Assembly: GCF_000222765.1 (NCBI RefSeq)
Contig: NZ_AFUE01000006.1
Location: 186,001-250,000 of the forward strand
DNA length: 64,000 bases
Source of the DNA: Streptococcus cristatus ATCC 51100
GTDB taxonomy: Bacteria > Bacillota > Bacilli > Lactobacillales > Streptococcaceae
Reading direction: 5' to 3'
Shown: positions 19,003 through 27,635 of the stretch, in pieces
Position numbering within the stretch: position 1 is the first letter of the stretch
Layout of the letters: each line of letters begins with the position of its first letter
The notes under the pieces: generated by a model
Database searches by the model: none
The model's input: only the letters and a program-made list of their open reading frames with translations
What the model was told of the DNA's origin: nothing
Position numbers and translations under genes: made by a program

Positions 19003-20098
19003 TTAGTTGAGTCTCCATTTTAAATAGGCATCAATAAATCCGTCTAAGTCTCCGTCCATAACCTTATCTACCTGAGCTACTTCATAGCTGGTTCGATGAT
19101 CTTTGACCATGGTATAAGGAGTGAAGACATAAGAACGAATCTGACTGCCCCAAGAAATCTCTTTTTTATCTCCCTTGAGCGAGTCGACTTCTGCTGCTTT
19201 TTTCTCTTGCTCCAACTGATAGAGCTTAGCCTGCAGCATTTTCATAGCTCGGTCACGGTTGCCATACTGGGTCCGGTCAACGGTAGACTGTACGACAATT
19301 CCTGTCGGAATATGGGTCAATCGCACACCAGTTGATACCTTATTGACATTCTGTCCGCCGGCTCCGCCTGAACGGAAAGTATCCATCTTAATGTCATCAT
19401 CACGGACTTCTACTTCAATAGTATCGTCCAACTCTGGCATGACCTCTACTGAAGTAAAGGAAGTATGACGGCGTTTCGCTGAATCAAATGGCGAAATCCG
19501 AACCAAGCGGTGAACACCCATTTCTGACTTAAGCAGACCATAAGCATGCGGCCCTTCAAAGGAAAGAGTCACTGACTTAATCCCAGCCTCATCACCAGCC
19601 TGATAATCCAAGACTTCTACTTTGAAGCCCTTGGCATTGCCAAAGCGTGTGTACATCCGCAGCAGCATATCGCCCCAATCTTGAGCCTCTGTTCCACCAG
19701 AACCTGGGTGAATTTCAAGAATGGCGTTGTTATTATCATAAGGCTCTGACAGCAAGAGAGTCATCTCATAGCTAGTCATCATCTTCTCAAGCTCGGTCAA
19801 CTTTTCTTCCAGCTCTTCCTGAACCGAGTCATCCTCAGCAAGAAAATCAAGCAAGATTTCCGATTCATCAAAAAGCTCGGTCATCTGATGGAAATTTTCA
19901 TAGGTTTGCTTGAGTTCATTGAGCTCTTGAGATGTCTTCTGGGCTGCAATGTTGTCGTCCCAAAAGTCGGGTTCCGTCATCTTATTTTCTAAGATAGCAA
20001 TTTCTTCTTCCAGACCTTCTAAGTCAAAGAGACCCCCTGAAAGAAGCTAATTTTTCACGATTTGCGTCAATCTTTTGACGAATTTCTGAAATGTCCAT
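19003..20098 (-). CDS. prfB: Peptide chain release factor 2, with programmed +1 frameshift
   Basis: Translation begins at the ATG at 20098 (AGAGG upstream) and runs 24 codons ([20 protein letters not shown] then RGSL) to an in-frame TGA at 20026-20024. The classic signal is present: AGGGGG, three bases, CTT-TGA-C. A +1 slip on CTT skips base 20026 and continues as [15 protein letters not shown] to the stop at 19003, giving 364 residues. The SPF tripeptide that reads UGA/UAA stop codons is in [12 protein letters not shown] and the catalytic GGQ in [11 protein letters not shown]2 thereby regulates its own synthesis. Only the second frame is a long uninterrupted ORF, so a plain ORF call misses the first 42 residues. 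Confidence 0.97.
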
Positions 20099-20249
20099 AA
20101 ATACCTCTTTTCATATATCGTTTTATTATAACACATTTTCAGACATTTGCCTAATCGGATAATGAAGCACCTTCATTTTATACAATTTTTAGTAGATAGG
20201 CAAGAATGGGAGCGGCTTGTTACGGAATTGTTAAAAAAGTAATATAATG

Positions 20250-20335
20250 ACATGGGGTTGGAAGAAGTATCCCAGATTACAAGGTTCTAATAATCTATTA
20301 GGTATTCGAATAGAGGTGAGACTCTCCATAAGACG
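20250..20335 (+). ncRNA. Possible structured leader or small RNA upstream of the phosphoesterase gene
   Basis: A TATAAT at 20243-20248 starts a stretch with several possible hairpins: TGGG...CCCA (20253-20274), CTAATA/TATTAG and CTATT/GAATAG, which compete for the same bases, and GAG/CTC. No T-run terminator or Shine-Dalgarno is seen, and I recognise no RNA family. The downstream gene has its own leaderless promoter, so this would be a separate transcript or an alternative leader. Confidence 0.25.
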
Positions 20336-20363
20336 CTTAAATATTTTCAAGTTTTGCAAAATA

Positions 20364-20378
20364 TGCTAGACTAAAATC
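20364..20378 (+). promoter_or_regulatory. Extended -10 promoter of the phosphoesterase gene, leaderless geometry
   Basis: TGC-TAGACT (20364-20372), six bases, then ATG at 20379. The -10 hexamer is weaker than in the other members of this group. Confidence 0.45.
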
Positions 20379-21239
20379 ATGACAAGAATCGGATTTATGA
20401 GCGACCTCCATCTGGACTCCAATCAGTTTGGAGATTTTGAGCGGCAAACTCTTCTCCAGCTTTTAAAAGAGGAAGGGGTTGGCCACCTACACATTGCAGG
20501 AGATTTGTCCAACGACCTGACCAAGATTAGTTTGCCCTTTCTTGAAACTTTGAAGCAAGAGATTCCCCTTTCTTTTAATCTGGGAAACCACGATATGCTG
20601 GGACTTTCTGAGCAAGAAATTGGAGACTACGATTTTCAGGTCCAGCAGTTTGGTCAGACCAAGCTCGTCAGCTTTTCTGGCTGGTATGACTACAGCTTTG
20701 TTCCAGAAAAAAGCAAGGAAGAGCATCTGAGAACTAAGACTAATTTCTGGTTTGACCGCAGATTGGAACGTCAACTCGACGACCCTAGCATTACAGCTCA
20801 GACGCTGCAAGAGTTAGAAATACTGCTGGCGACTTTAGATGGCCCTATTATCGTTGCTCTGCATTTTGTCCCCCATCAAGACTTTCTATACGACCATCCC
20901 TATTTTCAGCGCTTCAACGCCTTCCTAGGAAGCCAAGCTTTTCATTGGCTCTTTGTCAAATACAAGGTGAAAGAGGTTGTTTTCGGCCATCTTCATCACC
21001 GCCACCAAAGCCGTGTTATCGAAGGCGTCCGCTACCATATGCGTCCTCTAGGCTACATCCGTGAATGGGAACTGACTCGGAACTTTTTTAATGACTTTCC
21101 TCAGTATAAGATTCCCCAGATGTACCGCCTGCACAAGCGTTATAATGCTGTTAAAGATTTAGTCGAATTTCGAGACTATAAGAAAAAACACCTAGCAGAC
21201 GAATTGCGAGATGCTTTAACGGTGATTGAAGTTCAGTAA
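20379..21239 (+). CDS. Calcineurin-like metallophosphoesterase
   Basis: 286 residues with all metallophosphoesterase motifs: DLHLD (residue 9), GDLSND (residue 41), GNHD (residue 69), the His in ALHFVPHQ, and GHLHHRHQ near 207. Two divalent metals would be held at the active site; substrate is unknown, and the protein is cytoplasmic. Related Firmicute proteins are described only as phosphoesterases. No Shine-Dalgarno is present and the ATG is six bases from an extended -10. Its 3' end overlaps the convergent DUF2785 gene by seven bases. Confidence 0.85.
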   Translation: MTRIGFMSDLHLDSNQFGDFERQTLLQLLKEEGVGHLHIAGDLSNDLTKISLPFLETLKQEIPLSFNLGNHDMLGLSEQEIGDYDFQVQQFGQTKLVSFSGWYDYSFVPEKSKEEHLRTKTNFWFDRRLERQLDDPSITAQTLQELEILLATLDGPIIVALHFVPHQDFLYDHPYFQRFNAFLGSQAFHWLFVKYKVKEVVFGHLHHRHQSRVIEGVRYHMRPLGYIREWELTRNFFNDFPQYKIPQMYRLHKRYNAVKDLVEFRDYKKKHLADELRDALTVIEVQ

Positions 21240-22024
21240 TGGAATGTTTGAATAGCAGTTCTCAGCTCATCTGAGAGCTGTTTTTTGCTGTCCAACTGCA
21301 CGTAGACTTCTAATAAACAGGAACGAAAATTGGAAAAAGCAATGAAGTCTTGCTTGCTTTCCAATGGGAAATTCTGTGATTGAAGCCACAGTCTGAATTC
21401 ATGCTGCAACAGTTTTTCCTTTAAAACAGCTTGATAGAGCACCTGGGCTAAGCGCCAGTCCTCATCATTTCCGAAACGGACCGAAACTCTTTTAAAAACT
21501 TGATAAATGACCTCTAAAACCTCTGGCATCCTACTGGAGGGAAAGTCCGGATGACAAGCCACTTCTGTCAATAAGTCTGCTCCATGAGCGAAGGCATGAA
21601 CCCAACCGTATTTCCTGGAGTAACCTCTTGTGTCTCTTTCTACTGACAAATAGCTTAGCCCCTTATCTAGTAAATAGGTTCTTTCTTGCACTGATAAAGC
21701 CTGATAATACGAAGAGTTTGGATTCCCATCACAGTTTAAGAGATTAGCATAAAGTAAAGCCGTGAAGGAACGTGTTAAGGTGGCTTGACCATTTTCGTCA
21801 CTCTTGTAAAAAAGTCCTTGTCTTTTGACTGCTCCTTGAGTCAAGAAATGAAACTGGTCAACTGAAAACAGGTCGGCCTGAAGTCCCCTTGCTAAGGACG
21901 AAAAGACTAACTCATCACGGATTGTCGCTTCTGGATGACCAATATGATCCAGCAACCATAAGATTTCTTCCTCACAATATAAAGGAGAAGCTTCTTCCAA
22001 CTTCTTTCGTAAGTTTTGATACAT
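21233..22024 (-). CDS. DUF2785 family protein
   Basis: 263 residues, all helical and without membrane segments. The conserved features of the DUF2785 family can be seen: DELVFSSLARGL near residue 38, SFTALLYANLL, DTRGYSRKYGWVHAFAHGADLL (the WVHAxAHGADL core near residue 135) and FGNDEDWRLAQVLY near residue 185. The role is unknown. Start supported by AAAGGACGG upstream. It is convergent with the phosphoesterase, overlapping it by seven bases, so the two transcripts would be antisense at their ends. Confidence 0.82.
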   Translation of the reverse strand: MYQNLRKKLEEASPLYCEEEILWLLDHIGHPEATIRDELVFSSLARGLQADLFSVDQFHFLTQGAVKRQGLFYKSDENGQATLTRSFTALLYANLLNCDGNPNSSYYQALSVQERTYLLDKGLSYLSVERDTRGYSRKYGWVHAFAHGADLLTEVACHPDFPSSRMPEVLEVIYQVFKRVSVRFGNDEDWRLAQVLYQAVLKEKLLQHEFRLWLQSQNFPLESKQDFIAFSNFRSCLLEVYVQLDSKKQLSDELRTAIQTFHY

Positions 22025-22112
22025 TCTTTCACCGTCCTTTCGAGTTGAACTCTTTGAAATTGATTATAACCCCTTGTACTAAAAAAAGCCATCCGTAGAT
22101 GACTTTTTGCTG

Positions 22113-24809
22113 TTAAATAGCATTCTTGTCCATACCTAGCTTGCGTTGGATGAACTTAACAATTTCAACAATGACAATCATAGAGAAACTGCCGATCAGG
22201 ACAACAGCCCATTGAGTCACATCTAACTTGGTCACATGGAAAATCTTTTCCAACGGATCAATCACAATGGTTGAAACCAATAGAATGAAAGAAACCAGAA
22301 TAGACCAGTTAAAGGTCTTAGACTTGAATGGCCCAACTGTAAAGATAGATTGGTAAACAGATTTCACATTGTAAGCATGGAAGAGCTGAATAAGGCCAAG
22401 AGTTGCAAAGGCCATGGTAAGGGCATCCGCATGGATCGCTTTTACATCACCAATATGTACAGGATTGGCAATAGCATAGCCATAAACTGCCAACACCAGA
22501 GCACCTTGCAGCAATCCTTGATAGATGATGGAGCTCATGACACCACCTGAGAAGAAGCTAGACTTACGACCACGAGGCTTGTGAGTCATGACACCTGGCT
22601 CAGCAGGCTCAACACCCAAAGCAATAGCTGGGAAAGTATCCGTTACCAAGTTAATCCAAAGCAGGTGAACTGGTTGCAAGACATCCCAACCAAACAAGGT
22701 AGCTAGGAAGATGGTCAGCACTTCAGCTGTATTAGCTGAAAGGAGATACTGGATGGTCTTTTGAATGTTTGAGAAGACCTTCCGTCCTTCTTCAACAGCA
22801 ACGATAATGGTCGCAAAGTTATCATCTGCGAGAATCATGTCAGAAGCTCCTTTAGAAACTTCTGTGCCTGTAATTCCCATACCGATACCGATATCAGCTG
22901 TCTTCAAAGCTGGCGCGTCATTAACACCGTCACCTGTCATGGCAACGACCTTACCTTGGTTTTGCCAAGCTTTCACGATACGAACCTTATGCTCAGGAGA
23001 AACCCGGGCGTAGACAGAGTATTGGGCAACAACTTTTTCAAATTCTTCGTCTGAAAGTTCATTGAGTTCAGCACCAGTCAAAACATGGTCTTCCGTATCT
23101 CCAGCTTCAATGATTCCCAAGCGCTTAGCAATCGCTTCTGCTGTGTCTTGGTGGTCACCCGTAATCATGATTGGACGGATTCCCGCTTCTTTAGCAACAC
23201 GAACCGCTTCTGCCGCTTCGGCACGTTCAGGGTCAATCATACCGATCAAACCAGTGAAGATCAAGTTGTTTTCAAGTTCTTCAGAAGTGAGGTTTTCTGG
23301 AATGCTATCAATAATCTTGTAGGCACCAGCCAGCACGCGCAGAGCTTGGTGAGCCATTTCTGAGTTATTAGACTTGATCAACTGTGAAGTAACATCATCA
23401 ATCGCCGCAATAGCTCCAGCCTTATCACGAGAAACACAGCGTTTCAAGAGTTGGTCAGGAGCTCCCTTGACCGCCACGAGGAACTTCCCGTCTGGCAATG
23501 GATGGACAGTAGACATGAGCTTACGGTCTGAGTCAAATGGCAGCTCAGCTACACGAGGATATTTCTCTAAAAATCCTTTGACATCATAACCCTTGTCCAA
23601 AGCATACTGGATGAAGGCTGTTTCTGTTGGGTCACCAATTAGCTTCCCTTCTTGGTCAATCTTGGTATCATTGGCTAAGACAACAGAACGTAAGAGTGGC
23701 AGTTCCAAGCCAAGTTCAATATCTTGTCCAGCTTCATTCAGAACTCCGTCATAAAAGACTTTTTCGACCGTCATCTTATTCATGGTCAGGGTACCGGTCT
23801 TATCTGAAGCGATAATTTCAGTTGAACCAAGCGTTTCTACTGCTGGCAACTTACGGACAATCGAATTTCGCTTAGCCAGAACCTGTGTTCCCAAAGCCAA
23901 GACGATAGTAACGATAGCAGGCAGACCTTCTGGAATAGCTGCAACTGCAAGAGCAACCGAAGTCATCAATTCACCAAGCGGATCTTTTCCTTGAATGAAA
24001 ACACCGACTACAAAGGTCACCGCAGCAATCACTAGGATCGCATAGGTCAGAACCTTAGACAGGCTATTGAGATTTTGCTTGAGTGGCGTATCAGTCTCAT
24101 CTGCATCTTGCAACATGCCTGCGATATGACCGACTTCTGTGTACATACCTGTATTGACAACAACCCCTACTCCTCGACCGTAAGTGACATTGGAGTTTTG
24201 GAAGGCCATATTCACACGGTCGCCAATACCAGCATCTGCTGCTACGTCGACAGTCAAATCTTTCTCAACTGGCACAGACTCACCTGTCAGAGCGGCTTCT
24301 TCGATCTTCAGGGAATTAGCTTCCAACAGTCGCATATCTGCTGGGACAACATCGCCGGCTTCCAGTCTGACAATATCGCCAGGCACCAAATCCTTAGAAT
24401 CAACCTCTGTGACATGGCCATCACGCAGGACACGCGCAGCTGGGCTGGACATAGATTTGAGAGCCGCAATGGCTTCTTCAGCCTTACCTTCTTGGTAGAC
24501 ACCAAAGATAGCATTGATGATGACAACAGCTAAGATAATCACAGCATCCGCAATATCCTCACCACCTGACGTCACAACAGACAAGATAGCCGCTACCAAC
24601 AAGATGATAATCATCAAGTCCTTGAACTGCTCAATGAATTTCATCAAGAGAGTCTTTTTCTCCCCTTCTTCCAATTCATTACGGCCGTAGTCCGCCAAAC
24701 GTTGCTGGGCTTGGCTGCTGGTCAACCCTTGTTCGGAAGCTTCCATTGCTTGCAAAACTTCCTCAGGACTTTGCGTATAAAAAGCTTGGCGCTTTTGTTC
24801 TTTTGACAA
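22113..24809 (-). CDS. mgtA: P-type cation-transporting ATPase (Mn2+/Ca2+ efflux type)
   Basis: 898 residues, P2A-type architecture: cation_ATPase_N domain, TGES (actuator, near residue 178), PEGLP in the ion-binding helix (VAAIPEGLPAIVTIVLA), the phosphorylation site SDKTGTLTMNK near 336, KGAPDQLLKRC nucleotide binding, TGDHQDTA, and hinge GDGVNDAPALKTADIG; ten membrane helices. The pneumococcal homologue is variously named mgtA or caxP and exports Mn2+ and/or Ca2+. The gene is preceded by a yybP-ykoY riboswitch with terminator, strong support for Mn2+-induced efflux. Start supported by GGAGGAG upstream. Confidence 0.92.
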   Translation of the reverse strand: MSKEQKRQAFYTQSPEEVLQAMEASEQGLTSSQAQQRLADYGRNELEEGEKKTLLMKFIEQFKDLMIIILLVAAILSVVTSGGEDIADAVIILAVVIINAIFGVYQEGKAEEAIAALKSMSSPAARVLRDGHVTEVDSKDLVPGDIVRLEAGDVVPADMRLLEANSLKIEEAALTGESVPVEKDLTVDVAADAGIGDRVNMAFQNSNVTYGRGVGVVVNTGMYTEVGHIAGMLQDADETDTPLKQNLNSLSKVLTYAILVIAAVTFVVGVFIQGKDPLGELMTSVALAVAAIPEGLPAIVTIVLALGTQVLAKRNSIVRKLPAVETLGSTEIIASDKTGTLTMNKMTVEKVFYDGVLNEAGQDIELGLELPLLRSVVLANDTKIDQEGKLIGDPTETAFIQYALDKGYDVKGFLEKYPRVAELPFDSDRKLMSTVHPLPDGKFLVAVKGAPDQLLKRCVSRDKAGAIAAIDDVTSQLIKSNNSEMAHQALRVLAGAYKIIDSIPENLTSEELENNLIFTGLIGMIDPERAEAAEAVRVAKEAGIRPIMITGDHQDTAEAIAKRLGIIEAGDTEDHVLTGAELNELSDEEFEKVVAQYSVYARVSPEHKVRIVKAWQNQGKVVAMTGDGVNDAPALKTADIGIGMGITGTEVSKGASDMILADDNFATIIVAVEEGRKVFSNIQKTIQYLLSANTAEVLTIFLATLFGWDVLQPVHLLWINLVTDTFPAIALGVEPAEPGVMTHKPRGRKSSFFSGGVMSSIIYQGLLQGALVLAVYGYAIANPVHIGDVKAIHADALTMAFATLGLIQLFHAYNVKSVYQSIFTVGPFKSKTFNWSILVSFILLVSTIVIDPLEKIFHVTKLDVTQWAVVLIGSFSMIVIVEIVKFIQRKLGMDKNAI

Positions 24810-24848
24810 AATGTCTCCTCCTTTTGATGGGCCTCTTTCAAAATAAAC

Positions 24849-24956
24849 AAAAAAGAGACCTGTTTATTAACAAGTCTCGCTATTTCATACAAGGCCGGAA
24901 ATTTCTTTCGTATTGACGACCTTGTAACGGTAAAACCGTTAGCTACTCCCTTGAGT
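24849..24956 (-). ncRNA. yybP-ykoY (Mn2+-sensing) riboswitch with intrinsic terminator
   Basis: On the minus strand the leader reads GGGAGTAGCTAACGG, a P2-type arm, then GGTCGTCAATACG and CCGGCCTTGTA, closing with AGCGAGACT: the conserved core of the yybP-ykoY class. The closing strand overlaps a terminator, with GAGACTTGTT (24869-24878) pairing with AACAGGTCTC (24855-24864) before TTTTTTG. Mn2+ binding would stabilise the aptamer and prevent the terminator, turning on the ATPase gene. This matches the known arrangement in pneumococcus. Confidence 0.88.
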
Positions 24957-24962
24957 GTATTT

Positions 24963-24971
24963 ATTATACCA
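24963..24971 (-). promoter_or_regulatory. Extended -10 of the riboswitch-ATPase transcript
   Basis: TGG-TATAAT on the minus strand, ending about seven bases before the start of the riboswitch leader. Confidence 0.6.
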
Positions 24972-25000
24972 AAATTTTTGTATTTTTCAAGGCAGAGCTG

Positions 25001-25405
25001 TTATTTTTCAAACTTTTCTTCCGTCCATTCGATTTTCATCTGATAGGAAGCAAAAAGCTGATCATCGTCGGCCCTTTTCAAATCATAATGAAGTTCCAAA
25101 GCCTGATTTTCTACATCTAACTGATAGTGCTGAGTGTCTGTCACAAACTGTTGAGCCCCCAGCGGAGTCGGGATAGATACTAAATGCTGACCATTCTTGA
25201 TAAAATGAAGAATGGTTTTCGGCTCAGAAAAGCGGGTCATGGTCAGCTTGTCTTCATTAAATTTCAGAACGACCTTTTCCTGCTCTTCACTCTGATAAAC
25301 CAAATAGTGATTGCTTCCTTTTTTTGTCCACTCTACATCATAGACTTGGTCAATCAACTCCATTTGCTCATCTAATTTGATTTGATTTCTCATTCTAATT
25401 TTCAT
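25001..25405 (-). CDS. DUF1934 family protein (YwiB-like calycin fold)
   Basis: 134 residues, mostly beta strand. The pattern MRNQIKLDEQ...IDQVYDVEWTKKGSNHYLVYQ...LKFNEDKLTMTRFSEP...LDVENQALELHYDL...SYQMKIEWTE matches DUF1934/YwiB, a small calycin-like beta-barrel of unknown ligand. The start is put at MKIRMRN because the family begins there; a longer reading of 33 residues has no conserved sequence. The ribosome site (AAGGAA, GAGAAAA) is weak. It is divergent from the HD-domain gene. Confidence 0.75.
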   Translation of the reverse strand: MKIRMRNQIKLDEQMELIDQVYDVEWTKKGSNHYLVYQSEEQEKVVLKFNEDKLTMTRFSEPKTILHFIKNGQHLVSIPTPLGAQQFVTDTQHYQLDVENQALELHYDLKRADDDQLFASYQMKIEWTEEKFEK

Positions 25406-25507
25406 GATTTTCTCACATTCCTTGTTTCTTTCCTCTATTTTACCAAAAATTTCTTGAGAATTCTTCCTTTCTACTTCAGGCTTTGAATGTCGTCCACTGA
25501 GCATTTA

Positions 25508-25522
25508 TGATATAATAGGACT
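25508..25522 (+). promoter_or_regulatory. Extended -10 promoter of the HD-domain gene, leaderless geometry
   Basis: TGA-TATAAT (25508-25516), six bases (AGGACT), then ATG at 25523. This is a consensus extended -10. Confidence 0.65.
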
Positions 25523-26824
25523 ATGATTGAAAAAGTATTTCGAGATCCCGTCCATAATTATGTGCATGTGGATCATCAGGTCATTTATGATTTAATCAAT
25601 ACCAAAGAATTTCAACGGCTGCGTCGCATCAAACAGCTGGGCACTTCTGGCTATACTTTTCACGGCGGGGAGCACAGCCGTTTTTCGCATTGTCTGGGAG
25701 CTTACGAGATTGCCCGACGCATCACCAAGATTTTCAATGAAAAATATAGCGATGTCTGGGATAGTCACGAAAGCCTGCTAACCATGACAGCCGCTCTCCT
25801 GCATGACTTGGGACATGGCGCTTATTCACATACTTTTGAGCGTCTCTTTGATACCGATCATGAGGACATTACGCGGCAAATCATCACCAGTCCTGAAACA
25901 GAGATTCATCAGGCCTTGGTGCAGGTTTCGCCAGATTTTCCAGAAAAGGTAGCTAGTGTTATTAACCATACCTATCCCAATAAGCAGGTGGTCCAGCTGA
26001 TTTCCAGCCAGATTGATGTGGATCGGATGGATTATCTCTTGCGGGATTCCTTCTTTACTGGTGCTTCCTATGGGCAATTTGACTTAACCAGAATTTTACG
26101 AGTGATTTGTCCAGTAGAAAATGGCATCGCCTTCAAGCGCAATGGCATGCATGCGGTAGAAGATTACGTTGTCAGCCGCTACCAGATGTACATGCAGGTT
26201 TATTTCCACCCGGCCAGCAGGGCTATGGAAGTTTTGCTGCAAAATCTGCTCAAGCGGGCCAAGTTTCTCTATCCGGCTCAGAAGGATTATTTTGCGCTGT
26301 CATCGCCCAATCTCATTCCATTCTTTGAAAACAGAGTGACCCTGCAGGATTATCTGGCTTTGGATGATGGTGTTATGAATACCTATTTCCAAGTTTGGAT
26401 GACGAGTCCCGACAAGATTTTATCTGACTTGGCTCAGCGTTTTATCAACCGCAAGGTCTTTAAGTCTATCGTCTTCTCTCAGGAAAACGAAACACATTTG
26501 GATATCATGCGAGACCTAGTTGGACAGGTTGGCTTTGACCCTGATTACTATACTGCTATTCATCGTAATTTTGATTTGCCTTATGATTTCTACCGACCTG
26601 ACGTTGAAAAACCCCGGACCCAGATTGAAATTCTGCAAAAAGATGGCAGCCTAGCAGAACTGTCCAGCCTGTCTCCTATCGTTCATTCGCTAGCCGGGAC
26701 CAGACAAGGCGATAATCGCTTCTACTTCCCCAAGGAAATGCTAGCAGAGACCGGACTTTTCAGCGAAAAAAACCAGACCTTTATGCACTATATCAAAAAC
26801 GACCAATTTACCTACGGAGAATAA
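25523..26824 (+). CDS. HD-domain phosphohydrolase, YwfO/dGTPase-like
   Basis: 433 residues. Opening VFRDPVHNYVHVDHQV and LRRIKQLGTSGYTFHGGEHSRFSHCLG, then the HD pair in ALLHDLGHGAYSHTFERLF (about residue 92) and VDRMDYLLRDSFFTG; these match YwfO-type HD hydrolases related to the SAMHD1/dGTPase group that cleave (d)NTPs. It is cytoplasmic. The gene lacks a Shine-Dalgarno and appears leaderless. It is followed one base later by the Cof phosphatase, then two FemAB genes, all in one direction, so it may head a four-gene operon. Confidence 0.88.
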   Translation: MIEKVFRDPVHNYVHVDHQVIYDLINTKEFQRLRRIKQLGTSGYTFHGGEHSRFSHCLGAYEIARRITKIFNEKYSDVWDSHESLLTMTAALLHDLGHGAYSHTFERLFDTDHEDITRQIITSPETEIHQALVQVSPDFPEKVASVINHTYPNKQVVQLISSQIDVDRMDYLLRDSFFTGASYGQFDLTRILRVICPVENGIAFKRNGMHAVEDYVVSRYQMYMQVYFHPASRAMEVLLQNLLKRAKFLYPAQKDYFALSSPNLIPFFENRVTLQDYLALDDGVMNTYFQVWMTSPDKILSDLAQRFINRKVFKSIVFSQENETHLDIMRDLVGQVGFDPDYYTAIHRNFDLPYDFYRPDVEKPRTQIEILQKDGSLAELSSLSPIVHSLAGTRQGDNRFYFPKEMLAETGLFSEKNQTFMHYIKNDQFTYGE

Positions 26825-26825
26825 T

Positions 26826-27635
26826 ATGTCTATCAAATTAGTTGCCGTCGACATTGACGGCACCCTTTTAAATAACCAAAAAGAAATCACTCCTGAAGTC
26901 TTCAGCGCTATTCAGGATGCCAAGGCTGCTGGTGTCAAGATCGTCATTGCAACCGGCCGTCCTATTGCAGGAGTTCAAAAGCTTCTCGAGGAGCTAGAGC
27001 TTAATCAGCCAGACAACTATGTCGTTACCTTCAACGGCGGACTGGTGCAGGATACTGTTACAGGTCAAGAATTAATCAAGGAAACACTGACTTATGACGA
27101 CTATCTCGATATCGAACTGCTCGGGCGAAAATTAGGCGTTCACATGCATGCCATCACCAAGGACGGCATTTATACTGCCAATCGCAACATCGGCAAGTAC
27201 ACTGTTTACGAGTCCAATCTTGTTAACATGCCTATCTTCTACCGCACGCCTGAAGAAATGACTGATAAAGAAATCGTCAAGTGCATGTATATTGATGAGC
27301 CAGAAATTCTGGATGCGGCCATTGCCAAGCTTCCACCAGAATTGGCCGAAAAATATACACTGGTTAAATCCGCTCCTTTCTATCTAGAAATTGTCAAAAA
27401 AACTGTCAATAAAGGAGCTGCTATCCTCCATCTAGCTGAAAAACTTGGCTTGAGCAAGGAGCAGACCATGGCTATTGGTGATGAAGAAAATGACCGTGCC
27501 ATGCTGGAAGCAGTCGGATCTCCTGTTGTCATGGAAAACGGCAGAGAAGAACTCAAGAAAATCGCCAAATACATCACCAAGTCGAACGAAGAATCCGGCG
27601 TAGCACACGCTATTAGAGAGTGGGTTTTAAAATAA
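26826..27635 (+). CDS. Cof-type HAD sugar-phosphate phosphatase
   Basis: 269 residues, HAD subfamily IIB: motif I VDIDGTLLN (residue 8), motif II ATGRPIAG (residue 43), the C2 cap with HMHAITKDGIY, Lys in NKGAAILHL, and GDEENDRAMLEAVG (motif III/IV). Related to YidA/Cof phosphatases acting on sugar or nucleotide phosphates. GGAG lies just upstream, inside the end of the HD gene. The following gene starts in its stop codon (TAATG), so the two are coupled. Confidence 0.92.
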   Translation: MSIKLVAVDIDGTLLNNQKEITPEVFSAIQDAKAAGVKIVIATGRPIAGVQKLLEELELNQPDNYVVTFNGGLVQDTVTGQELIKETLTYDDYLDIELLGRKLGVHMHAITKDGIYTANRNIGKYTVYESNLVNMPIFYRTPEEMTDKEIVKCMYIDEPEILDAAIAKLPPELAEKYTLVKSAPFYLEIVKKTVNKGAAILHLAEKLGLSKEQTMAIGDEENDRAMLEAVGSPVVMENGREELKKIAKYITKSNEESGVAHAIREWVLK

